Below are positions 29,517 to 38,400 of a DNA stretch of 64,000 nucleotides, one piece after another. The DNA is from Cellulomonas aerilata (GTDB taxonomy: Bacteria > Actinomycetota > Actinomycetes > Actinomycetales > Cellulomonadaceae). The notes beneath the pieces were generated by a model. It ran no database searches. It saw only the letters and a program-made list of their open reading frames with translations, and was not told where the DNA came from. Position numbers and translations under genes: made by a program. Position 1 is the first letter of the stretch, and each line of letters opens with the position of its first letter. Location of the stretch: assembly GCF_007991755.1 (NCBI RefSeq), contig NZ_BJYY01000013.1:310001-374000 (forward strand), written 5' to 3'.

Positions 29517-30526
29517 GCCAGATCGCGGGGCCGGCGGTCGTGGCCGGGGGCCAGGCCCCCGGCGCGCCGTCGCCCCGCGGGCCCCGCAGGCGCAGGTCCG
29601 CCCGGGGTCGGGAGGAGAGCCGCACCGGGCTCCTGCTCATCACGCCGACCGTCGTCATCGTCGTCGCGGTCGTGGTGCTGCCGGTCCTGTGGACGGTCTC
29701 GCTCGCGTTCCAGTCCGTGCGGCTGCTCAACCTCCGCACCACCGGGATCATCGGCGACTACACGGTGGAGAACTTCGTCGACGTGCTGACGTCGTCCGGC
29801 TTCGCCGAGTCGCTGCTCACGACGGTCCTCTACTCCGTGCTGGGGACCGCCGGCGCCATCCTCGTCGGCCTCGTGGCGGCGCTGGCGCTGCGCCACCCGT
29901 TCCGCGGCCGGGGGGTCATCCGGGCCGCTCTCCTGCTCCCGTACGTCGCGCCCGTCGTGGCGGCGACGTTCGTGTGGACGACGATGCTCAGCCCGCAGTT
30001 CGGCGTCGTGAACCACTGGGGGACCCGGCTGCTCGGCTGGGACGAGCCCGTCGCCTTCCTCAGCTCGCGGTCCGACGAGGTCTCCCTGCTCGGGCTGGAC
30101 GTCTCGGTCCCCACCGCGCTGCTGACGGTCATCGCGTTCGAGGCGTGGCGGTCCTTCCCGTTCGCGTTCCTCTTCCTCACCGCGCGGCTCCAGGCCGTCC
30201 CGGACACCCTCGACGAGGCCGCGCGGGTGGACGGCGCCACGCCGACCCAGCGGCTGCGGCACATCCTCATGCCGCAGCTCCTGCCGACCATCGCCGTCCT
30301 GAGCGTGCTGCGCTTCATCTGGACGTTCAACAACTTCGACGACATCTACCTGCTGACCGGCGGCGGCGCGGGCACCGAGGTGGTCTCGGTCCGGGTCTTC
30401 GACTTCCTCACCGCGCGCGGGGACATCGGCGCCGCCGCGGCGCAGTCCCTCGTGCTCGCCGCGATCCTCGCGGTCGCCGTGACGGCGTACCTCAAGCTCT
30501 TCGGCCGACCGGAGGAGGTGGCATGA
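29513..30526 (+). CDS. Sugar ABC transporter permease (MalF/UgpA type)
   Basis: 337 residues. After a basic 40-residue N-terminus come six membrane segments, beginning LLLITPTVVIVVAVVVLPVL, and the EAA loop DEAARVDGATPTQRLRHILM that contacts the ATPase. The GTG at 29513 lies within the previous stop codon overlap (GTGA). A motif near the end (NNFDDIYLLTGGGAGTEVVS) is typical of the family. The stop overlaps the next permease by 4 nt. Confidence 0.93.
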   Translation: MSQIAGPAVVAGGQAPGAPSPRGPRRRRSARGREESRTGLLLITPTVVIVVAVVVLPVLWTVSLAFQSVRLLNLRTTGIIGDYTVENFVDVLTSSGFAESLLTTVLYSVLGTAGAILVGLVAALALRHPFRGRGVIRAALLLPYVAPVVAATFVWTTMLSPQFGVVNHWGTRLLGWDEPVAFLSSRSDEVSLLGLDVSVPTALLTVIAFEAWRSFPFAFLFLTARLQAVPDTLDEAARVDGATPTQRLRHILMPQLLPTIAVLSVLRFIWTFNNFDDIYLLTGGGAGTEVVSVRVFDFLTARGDIGAAAAQSLVLAAILAVAVTAYLKLFGRPEEVA

Positions 30527-31470
30527 GCACCACCCGGACCCCTCCCGCCCGCACCGCCGTCGACGGCGGCCGCAGCCGGCGCCCACGGTCGGCAGGCGGT
30601 GGCCTGTCCCGGGACGCGGTGGAGAACGCCACGATCCGCCTGCTGCGGCCTCTCGTGGTCGTCGTGCTGCTGCTCGTCTCGGTCTTCCCCTTCTACTACA
30701 TGGTGGTGCTGTCGCTGCGGCCGCTGGACGCCGTCCTGCGCGACCCCGGCGCCCTGTGGGTGCCACCGGACCAGGTGGACCCGGACACCTACGCCGACGT
30801 GCTCCGCTCCGTGCAGTCCGGCGGCCAGGGGTTCCTCACCTTCATCGGCAACAGCCTGGTCGTGGCGCTGGCCACGGTGGCCCTGTCGATGCTGGTCGCG
30901 GTGCCGGGCGCGTACGCGGTCAGCCGCCTGGAGTTCTTCGGGCGGCGCCGGATCAGCGCGCTGTTCCTGGCGGTCTACTTCTTCCCCGCGATCCTGCTCG
31001 CGGTCCCGCTGTTCGTGTTCTTCACGCGGATCGGCCTGCGCGGCTCGCTGGTGGGGCTGCTGGTCGTCTACGTCGCGCAGGTCGCGGCCGTGACGATCTA
31101 CATGCTGCGCAACTACTTCGACACCATCCCGGTGAGCCTGGAGGAGGCCGCCGCGATCGACGGCGCCACCCGCCTGCAGGTCATGCGCAAGATCGCCCTG
31201 CCGCTGGCGATGCCCGCGATCGTGTCCAACGGGCTGTTCGTCTTCATGATCGCGTGGAACGAGTTCCTGTTCGCGCTGCTGTTCCTGGTCGAGCGCCGCG
31301 ACCGCTGGACGGTGTCGCTGGGCCTGTCCCAGCTCGCCGGCAGCATCGAGGTCCCCACCACCGTGCTCATGGCCGGGTCGGTGATCCTCACGCTGCCGAT
31401 CGTCGTGCTGTTCTTCGCCAGCGAGCGGCTGCTCGTCGGCGGGCTGACGGCCGGCGCGGAGAAGGGCTGA
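30523..31470 (+). CDS. Sugar ABC transporter permease (MalG/UgpE type)
   Basis: 315 residues. Six membrane segments starting LLRPLVVVVLLLVSVFPFYY; EAA loop EEAAAIDGATRLQVMRKIAL; then MIAWNEFLFALLFLVERRDR, characteristic of MalG-type subunits. GGAGGAGGTGGC precedes the ATG. It pairs with the preceding permease. No msmK/ugpC ATPase gene is in the window, so a shared ATPase encoded elsewhere is needed. Confidence 0.93.
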   Translation: MSTTRTPPARTAVDGGRSRRPRSAGGGLSRDAVENATIRLLRPLVVVVLLLVSVFPFYYMVVLSLRPLDAVLRDPGALWVPPDQVDPDTYADVLRSVQSGGQGFLTFIGNSLVVALATVALSMLVAVPGAYAVSRLEFFGRRRISALFLAVYFFPAILLAVPLFVFFTRIGLRGSLVGLLVVYVAQVAAVTIYMLRNYFDTIPVSLEEAAAIDGATRLQVMRKIALPLAMPAIVSNGLFVFMIAWNEFLFALLFLVERRDRWTVSLGLSQLAGSIEVPTTVLMAGSVILTLPIVVLFFASERLLVGGLTAGAEKG

Positions 31471-31479
31471 CGCGCAGCC

Positions 31480-32559
31480 GTGCCCAGCGTCGTCCAGCTC
31501 TCCGCGCCCGGGGTCGTCAGGCTCGTCCCGTGCGAGCCCCAGCCCCTGACGCCGGGGGCCGTGCGGGTGCGCACGTGGTACTCGGGCATCTCGGCGGGCA
31601 CCGAGCTGACCGCGTACCGCGGCTCCAACCCGTACCTGACGAAGGCCTGGGACACCGGGCGCCGGCTGTTCCTCGACGGCGACCCGAGCGTCGCCTACCC
31701 CATGGCGGGCTGGGGCTACTCCGAGGTCGGCGAGGTCGTGGAGGCGGCCGACGACGTCCGCGCACCCGCGGTGGGCGAGGTCGTCCACGGCGTCTGGGGC
31801 CACCGCAGCGACGCGGTCGTCCCGGCCGCGTCCCTGGCGGCTCGGCAGGTCCCGGCGGGCCTGGACCCGCTGCACGCGGTCTTCGCGCGGGTGGGCGCCA
31901 TCGCCCTCAACGCGGTGCTCGCCGCCGACGTGCACCTCGGCGAGCGGGTCGCCGTCTTCGGGCAGGGCGTGATCGGCCTGCTCGCGACCCGGCTGGCCCG
32001 GCTCAGCGGCGGCGACGTCGTGGCGGTGGACGGCCTCGAGCACCGCCTCGCGCTCGCGCGCCTCATGGGAGCGACCGCCGTCGTCCCGGTGACCGCGCCC
32101 GGGGGTGCCGGCGTCGGGGTCCGTGCGGTGACCGGCGACGCCGGCGTGGACGTCGCCATCGAGCTCAGCGGCAGCTACCGCGCGCTGCACGAGGCGGTGC
32201 GCTCCGTCGTCCCGGACGGCACCGTCGTGGCGTCGGGCTTCTACCAGGGCGGCGGGGAGCAACTGCGGCTCGGTGAGGAGTTCCACCACAACCGCGTCCG
32301 GATCGTCGCGAGCCAGATCGGCGGCACGCCGGCGGCGCTGGGGCCCCGGTGGGACCACGAGCGGCTCGTCCGGGTCTTCATGGCGCAGGTCGCGTCCGGC
32401 GCGGTCGACGTCCGGCCGCTGGTCACCGACGTGCTGGACGCCGACCGGGTCGCGGAGGCCTTCGCGCGGCTCGACGGCGGCGGGGGCGAGACCCTGCAGG
32501 TGATCCTGCGGTTCGACGGCGACCCGGCAGCCGGCCCGACCGGGGCTGACCTCGCGTGA
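31480..32559 (+). CDS. Medium-chain dehydrogenase-like oxidoreductase
   Basis: 359 residues. MDR fold: VRVRTWYSGISAGTELTAYR, MAGWGYSEVGEVVEAADDVR, Rossmann VAVFGQGVIGLLATRLARL then VVAVDGLEHRLALARLMGA. The catalytic-zinc Cys of classical alcohol dehydrogenases is replaced (SGISAGTE) and the structural four-Cys loop is absent, so it belongs to the zinc-poor sugar-dehydrogenase-like branch. It could oxidise the imported sugar or its derivative. It sits 9 nt after the permease and overlaps the GH36 start by 4 nt. Confidence 0.85.
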   Translation: MPSVVQLSAPGVVRLVPCEPQPLTPGAVRVRTWYSGISAGTELTAYRGSNPYLTKAWDTGRRLFLDGDPSVAYPMAGWGYSEVGEVVEAADDVRAPAVGEVVHGVWGHRSDAVVPAASLAARQVPAGLDPLHAVFARVGAIALNAVLAADVHLGERVAVFGQGVIGLLATRLARLSGGDVVAVDGLEHRLALARLMGATAVVPVTAPGGAGVGVRAVTGDAGVDVAIELSGSYRALHEAVRSVVPDGTVVASGFYQGGGEQLRLGEEFHHNRVRIVASQIGGTPAALGPRWDHERLVRVFMAQVASGAVDVRPLVTDVLDADRVAEAFARLDGGGGETLQVILRFDGDPAAGPTGADLA

Positions 32560-33902
32560 GCACCGGCGGCCTCCGCACGGTCGACGAGGTGCGGGTCGAC
32601 CCTGACCGGGCGCGGGTGTACGAGGAGGGCTGGCAGAGCTGGAGCCCCACGACCTGGTACCGCGCGGACGAGACGTCACGCCGGCCGCGGCGGGACTGGC
32701 AGCACACGATGCGCTATCGCGCCGGTGCCGAGCTGCCCGGGCGGGGGTTCCAGGGCTCAGGGCTGCTGGTCCTCGACCCCGGCACGGGTGACCCGGTGCG
32801 CGTCTACGGCGCCGGCTTCTCCCCCGACCACGTGCCGTCGATCCGCGCCGAGCTAGTAGGCGACCGCCTGGTGGTGACCGCCGACGGGGGCGTGACGGCC
32901 CGGACGGCACGCGACGCGACCGCGGGGCTCGCCGACTTCGGGGACCGGTACGCCGCCCAGGCCGGCGCGGTGCCGCGGGCGGCCCCGACGGTGTGGTGCT
33001 CCTGGTACCGGTACTTCCTCGAGGTGACCGAGGCCGACGTCGTGGAGAACCTCGGGGCCATCGGCCGGCACGACCTCCCGGTCGACGTCGTCCAGGTGGA
33101 CGACGGGTGGCAGTCCGGGATCGGCGACTGGACCACGCCGTCCGCCCGGTTCGCGTCGCTGCCCCGGCTGGCGGGCACCATCCGCGCGGCGGGACGTCGC
33201 GCCGGGATCTGGGTCGCACCGTTCCTGGCCGGCTCGGGCAGCGACCTCGCCCGCGAGCACCCCGACTGGCTGGTCGGCGACGCCGGCGTCAACTGGGGGC
33301 AGAGCCTGCACGGCGTCGACCTGACGCACCCGGGCGCGCGCCGGTACCTGGGGGACGCGTTCCGCGCACTGCGCGAGGCGGGCTTCGACTACTTCAAGCT
33401 CGACTTCCTCTACGGCGGCACCGCACCCGGACCGCGGCACGACCCCACGGTCACGCCCGTGGCGGCGTACCGGTCCGGGCTGGAGCTCGTCCGCGACGCC
33501 GTCGGCCCCGACGCCTACCTCGTCGGCTGCGGCGCCCCCCTGCTGCCCAGCGTCGGGCTCGTGGACGCGATGCGGGTCTCCCCCGACACCTTCCACGTGG
33601 ACGCCCAGGACGGGTCCCGGGGGCTGCGCGGGGAGATGGCGACGACGGCGCGTGCCTGGCAGCACGGGCGGCTCTGGGTCAACGACCCCGACTGCGTGGT
33701 CATGCGCGCGTCCTACGCGCTGCGCGAGAGGTGGGCCCACGTGGTCGAGCGGTACGGCGGCCTGCGGTCCTGCTCGGACCGCATCGCCGAGCTCGACGCG
33801 TGGGGGCTGGAGACCACCCGCACGCTGCTCGCCACCGCGCCACCGCCGACGCCGTTCCCGCACACCGTCCCGGCCCCGCCACCACTGGAGCACCGACCAT
33901 GA
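32556..33902 (+). CDS. GH36-like alpha-galactosidase family glycosidase
   Basis: 448 residues, cytoplasmic (no signal). Clan GH-D landmarks: TVWCSWYRYFLEVTEADVVE, VVQVDDGWQSGIGDWTTP, AGIWVAPFLAGSGSDLAREH, HPDWLV, and FDYFKLDFLYGGTAPG, where the KLDF Asp is the predicted nucleophile. The predicted acid/base Asp is near WVNDPDCVVMR. It is shorter than typical GH36 enzymes (about 700), lacking the long N-terminal beta-sandwich. It probably cleaves an imported alpha-galactoside or related glycoside. Start GTG, overlapping the dehydrogenase stop. Confidence 0.85.
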   Translation: MSTGGLRTVDEVRVDPDRARVYEEGWQSWSPTTWYRADETSRRPRRDWQHTMRYRAGAELPGRGFQGSGLLVLDPGTGDPVRVYGAGFSPDHVPSIRAELVGDRLVVTADGGVTARTARDATAGLADFGDRYAAQAGAVPRAAPTVWCSWYRYFLEVTEADVVENLGAIGRHDLPVDVVQVDDGWQSGIGDWTTPSARFASLPRLAGTIRAAGRRAGIWVAPFLAGSGSDLAREHPDWLVGDAGVNWGQSLHGVDLTHPGARRYLGDAFRALREAGFDYFKLDFLYGGTAPGPRHDPTVTPVAAYRSGLELVRDAVGPDAYLVGCGAPLLPSVGLVDAMRVSPDTFHVDAQDGSRGLRGEMATTARAWQHGRLWVNDPDCVVMRASYALRERWAHVVERYGGLRSCSDRIAELDAWGLETTRTLLATAPPPTPFPHTVPAPPPLEHRP

Positions 33903-33927
33903 CGTGTCCTGGCACCCGGTGCGGACG

Positions 33928-35250
33928 ATGAGCGCCGCGACCTCCTCCGGCAGGACGCCCTCGGACCTGACATCGGCCGCCGTGCGCGTCCTGGAGAGGA
34001 ACTGGACGGGCTCGCACACGCTGCCGGCCACCGGCCTGTACCCGCACCAGTGGAGCTGGGACTCGGCCTTCATCGCCGTCGGGCTGCGGCACGTCGCCCC
34101 CGCCCGCGCCCAGCAGGAGCTGGAGTCCCTCACCCGCGGGCAGTGGGCGGACGGGCGGATCCCGCAGATCGTCTACGACGTCCGGCGCGACGACGACTAC
34201 GCTCCCGGTGCCTCGTTCTGGGCGTCGCCGCGGATCGACCCGCCGCCGCCCGTCCCCACGGCCGGGCTGGTGCAGCCGCCCAACCACGCGTGGGCCGCCT
34301 GGCTGGTGCACCAGGCGGACACCGCCGCGTCGGTCGCGCGCGGCTTCCTGCCGCGCCTGTACCCGCGCCTCGTCGCCTGGCACGAGTACCTGCGCACGCG
34401 CCGGGACCACGGCGGACGGGGGCTCGCGAGCGTCATCCACCCGTGGGAGTCCGGGATGGACAACCTCCCGCTGTGGGACGGCGCTCTGGCGCCCGTGCCC
34501 GGGACCCCGACGACCGTGCTGGGGCGTCCGGACCTCCAGCACGCGGACCTGACCGAGCGGCCGAGCCAGAAGGAGTACGGCAAGTACTTCTGGCTCGCCG
34601 AGCACTACCGCGACCGCGGCTGCGACGACACCGACGGGCTGGACCGGTTCGTCGCGGAGGACCCCACCTTCAACACGCTGTGGGCGGCCTCGGAGGAGGC
34701 GCTCGCCCGCATCGCCGAGGTCGCCGGCGCAGACCCCGAGCCGCACCTGGCCCGGGCCGCCGCGATCACCGCCGCGCTCGAGAGCCTCTACGACGACCGG
34801 CTCGGGCTGTACGTGGCGCACGACGTCGTGCGGGACGAGCCGATCCGCAAGGCGACCGTCTCGGGGCTCACGCCGCTGCTGCTCGCCGACCTCCCGCACG
34901 CCGAGCAGGTGCTGGCGACGCTGGACGGCCCACGCTTCCTGGGCGACGACCCGCTCATGGTGCCCAGCTACGACGTCACCGCGGACGACTTCCGGCCCTC
35001 GCAGTACTGGCGCGGGCCGGCCTGGTTCAACATGACCTGGCTGGTCGTCCAGGGGCTGCGCCGGCACGGGCGGACGGGCACCGCGGACGCGCTGTCCGCG
35101 CACACGCGACGGCTGGCCGTCGAGCACGGGTTCCCCGAGTACGTCCACCCGTTCACCGGCGCCCCCCACGGGGCCCGCAGCTTCAGCTGGACGGCCGCGC
35201 TCGCGCTGGACCTCGAGGCGTCCGACGGCGGGGTGGCGGGGCCCGCGTAG
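33928..35250 (+). CDS. MGH1-type (GH63-like) glycoside hydrolase
   Basis: 440 residues, (alpha/alpha)6 barrel type: LYPHQWSWDSAFIAVGLRHV, ARAQQELESLTRGQWADGRI, PPNHAWAAWLVHQ, HPWESGMDNLPLWDGAL, QYWRGPAWFNMTWLVVQGL. These resemble mannosylglycerate/glucosylglycerate hydrolases and GH63 relatives. No signal peptide. Last gene of the sugar operon, 25 nt after the GH36 stop. The ATG at 33928 is used; a GTG at 33904 in frame would add 8 residues. The substrate is probably a glucosyl- or mannosyl-compound, which is inference. Confidence 0.85.
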   Translation: MSAATSSGRTPSDLTSAAVRVLERNWTGSHTLPATGLYPHQWSWDSAFIAVGLRHVAPARAQQELESLTRGQWADGRIPQIVYDVRRDDDYAPGASFWASPRIDPPPPVPTAGLVQPPNHAWAAWLVHQADTAASVARGFLPRLYPRLVAWHEYLRTRRDHGGRGLASVIHPWESGMDNLPLWDGALAPVPGTPTTVLGRPDLQHADLTERPSQKEYGKYFWLAEHYRDRGCDDTDGLDRFVAEDPTFNTLWAASEEALARIAEVAGADPEPHLARAAAITAALESLYDDRLGLYVAHDVVRDEPIRKATVSGLTPLLLADLPHAEQVLATLDGPRFLGDDPLMVPSYDVTADDFRPSQYWRGPAWFNMTWLVVQGLRRHGRTGTADALSAHTRRLAVEHGFPEYVHPFTGAPHGARSFSWTAALALDLEASDGGVAGPA

Positions 35251-35285
35251 CCGCGAGCCCGCCCGGCGTGCGACCGACGGACCGC

Positions 35286-35298
35286 CGCACATTGTGCG
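35286..35298. promoter_or_regulatory. Inverted repeat upstream of giant multicopper oxidase
   Basis: Perfect 6+1+6 inverted repeat CGCACATTGTGCG in the 233-bp gap before the oxidase. It is too short for a good terminator, so an operator is possible. The rest of the gap shows no gene. Confidence 0.35.
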
Positions 35299-35483
35299 CC
35301 ATCGTGGCGAGCGCGCAAGGCGTCGATCTGCGCGTGGCACACGTCTGCCAGGTTGAGCGTCCAGGGGCCTCCCGGCCGTCCCGTGCGACGCGCGTCGACC
35401 TACCGTCGTCCATATCGCCGCCGTGGTCGACAGCCCGACCCCGCGGCCCCCCCTCCCATGCTCGCTCCTGCCTGGAGACCGTC

Positions 35484-38400
35484 ATGCCCGCTGTCCGCAG
35501 CCGCTCGTCCCGTGCCCTGCTCCTCCCCGCCCTCGCGCTCAGCGTGCCGCTCGCTCTCGGGACGGTCGGCTGGCTCCAGCTCGCCCACGGGCTGCAGCCG
35601 ACCGCCCAGGCCGCCCCCCACGAGACGGCCGCGAGGCCGCCGGACCCCGGCGGCCCGGACGGGGCCGTCCACCAGCACGTCGACCCCGCGCTCGCGGCTC
35701 CCCCGGCGATCGCGACCGGGACGGCCGCGGCCGGTCACGACCACGCCGACCCCGCCACCGCCGCCGTACCGCACGACCACGCCGACCCTGCCGCCGCTGC
35801 CGCACCGCACGACCACGCCGACCCCGCCGCCGCTGCCGCACCGCACGACCACGCCGACCCGGCCGCCGCTGCCGCCCCGGCGCCGACGGATGCCGGCGGT
35901 CACGTGGACCACACCGCCATGGCGATCCTCTCCGGTCAGATGGACGGCCCCTCGCTGCCCACCAACGGCACGGACGACGCCGCCGCGGCGGCCGCTCCCA
36001 CCTCCGCGCGCGGCCACCACGACATGGCCGGGATGAGCGCGCTGACCCACTGGCTCCGGGACGGCCTGCTCGCCGTCCCGGTCGTGCTCGCGGCGCTGCT
36101 GGCCGGCGGCGCGGTGTCCGCCGCCGCCGCCCGCAGGGGCGCCGCCGTCCGCGGGCTGCGCCGCTCGGCCACGGCGTCCGCCGCCGGACGCGGCGGGGTC
36201 GCGGCGCTCGCGCTGGCCGTGGCCAGCCCCGGCCACGGGCTGCTGTTCGAGGAGCCGGTCAACGGCCCCGTCGCGCACGCCGCCGAGGTGTTCGTCCTGG
36301 CACTGCCGGCCACGGTGCTCGTCGCGATGCTCGCCAGCGTCACCGTCGGCGCAGGCCGGGCGGTGCGGACCGAGCTCGCCCGGCGGGCCGGCCCCGCGCG
36401 TCCCCGCCGCGCGGCGGTGGCGGGCGTCGTCGCCCTCGCGGTGGGTGGTGTCTCCCTGGTCATGATGCCGACCGCGCAGGCGGCGTCGAGCGCCGGGGTC
36501 TGCCCCGCAGGGTCGCGCTCCATCACCTACGACATCTCCGCGTTCCGGATCTCGATCCCCCTCAACGGGTGGGGTGACCGGCTCCCGGACGGCACGATCT
36601 ACGCGCTGCAGGGCAAGGACGCCCGGGTCGGCAAGACCCAGATGCTCGCGAACCCGAACCTCACCCAGCCCCTCGTGATCCGCGCCAACGTCGGCGACTG
36701 CGTCACCGTGGTGCTCAAGAACGACCTCACCCGCCGCGTCGGCGTCCACCCGGACGGCCTGGTGCAGCTCGACCCCGAGGCCTCCGACGGCGCACGGGTC
36801 GGCAAGAACCCGGACACCACCGTCGCCCCGGGCGGCTCCCGCACCTACACCTGGTACGCGGACAAGCAGGGCGAGGCACCGATCAGCGACATCGCCAACG
36901 TCGACACGGCCGACCCCCGCCACACCACCGTCCAGGACGGGCTGTACGGCGCCGTCGTCGTGCACCCCAAGGGCTCCGTGTGGCGCAACTCCACCACCGG
37001 TGCCGACCTGCTGGCCGGCGGACGCGCGGTCGAGACCCAGACCTACGCCGACGTCGTCACCCCGACCGGCGCGCTGCGGTCGTACGCCATGGTGCTGATG
37101 GACGAGAACGAGGACGTCAAGGACCGCAACGGCAACCAGCCGACGTACCCCACCACGGGCCTGCCGGACTCGACGTTCGGCATCAACTACCGCTCCGAGC
37201 CCCTGCGCAACCGCATGCGCGCGATCCTGGAGCACCGCGGGACCGTCACGCCGGAGAACCCGAACGGCGTCGCCAAGACCATCACGCTGCCCAACGGCAA
37301 GGTCTTCACCCCGGCGGACCACTTCTGCGACGGCTACGTGCCCGAGCTCGACCGGGTCGTGGACGACCCGGGCGCCAAGTGCCTGAACGAGGAGTCGCAC
37401 CTGCAGTCGTGGGTGTTCGGCGACGAGGGCAAGCTCGTCCGCAAGGCGGCCGAGGGCAAGATCACCGTCGACTCGGACAACCTCATCCCCAAGGCCTACG
37501 TCGGTGACGCCGTGCAGTTCCACGTCGTGCACCCGGGCGCCAAGGAGAGCCACCCGTGGCACCAGCACACCCAGCGCTGGTTCAAGGACCCCAACAACCC
37601 CGACTCCCCGCGCAACGACGTGCAGTCCATCGGTCCGGGCGAGGGCTACCGGATGGAGATCGAGGGCGGCGCCGGCGGCACCCAGCGCACCGCCGGTGAC
37701 TCGATCTTCCACTGCCACCTGTACCCGCACTTCGCCCAGGGCATGTGGGGCCACCTGCGGATCTTCGACAAGCTCCGCAACGGCACCCAGTCCTACGCGG
37801 ACGGCACGCCCATCCAGGCGCTGCGCGAGCTCCCCAGCCGCGTGGGCCAGACCGCGGCCCCGACCGCCGCGCAGCCCGGCTTCCCGCTGTTCGTCAAGGG
37901 CGACTTCGCCCAGCGGGCGTACCGCGCGCCGAACGCCGTCGTGAAGGACCAGTTCGCCGCGATCCGCCGCCCCGGGGACGCCCCTCGCGGCCCCACGGCG
38001 CTCGAGGCGGCCGGCCTGCCGGCGCTCGACCCGGCCAAGCCCGGCAACGGCTACATCGACCCGTGCCCGGCGGGCGCCCCGACCCGCACCTACCGCCCGC
38101 ACGTCGTGGACGTGCCCATCAGGTACAACAGCGCCGGCTGGACCGACCGTCAGGGTCGCGTGTACGTGGAGGAGTCGCAGGCGGCCGCCGTCCGGGCCGG
38201 GACCTCAGCACCCGAGCCGTTCACGATCCGCGCCCGGCTCGGTGAGTGCGTCCAGGTGTTCACCACCAACGACCTCCACCTCGACGAGGACCCGGCCGTG
38301 CCCCTCGACCACGTGAACCGGCTCGACGGCGACTACATGCACGAGGAGGAGACCAGCGAGGTCTCCACCCACGTGCACCTGGTCAAGTTCGACGAGCTCG

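Noticed and set aside
34050-35483. In-frame extension of the oxidase frame upstream across the MGH1-type gene
   Set aside because: The MGH1-type glycosidase occupies this DNA in another frame with clear motifs. The oxidase start with GGAG and a hydrophobic signal segment is at 35484.
35736-35879. 36-bp repeats considered as a CRISPR or integron-type array
   Set aside because: The repeats are directly adjacent, in frame and without spacers; they encode HDHADP units.
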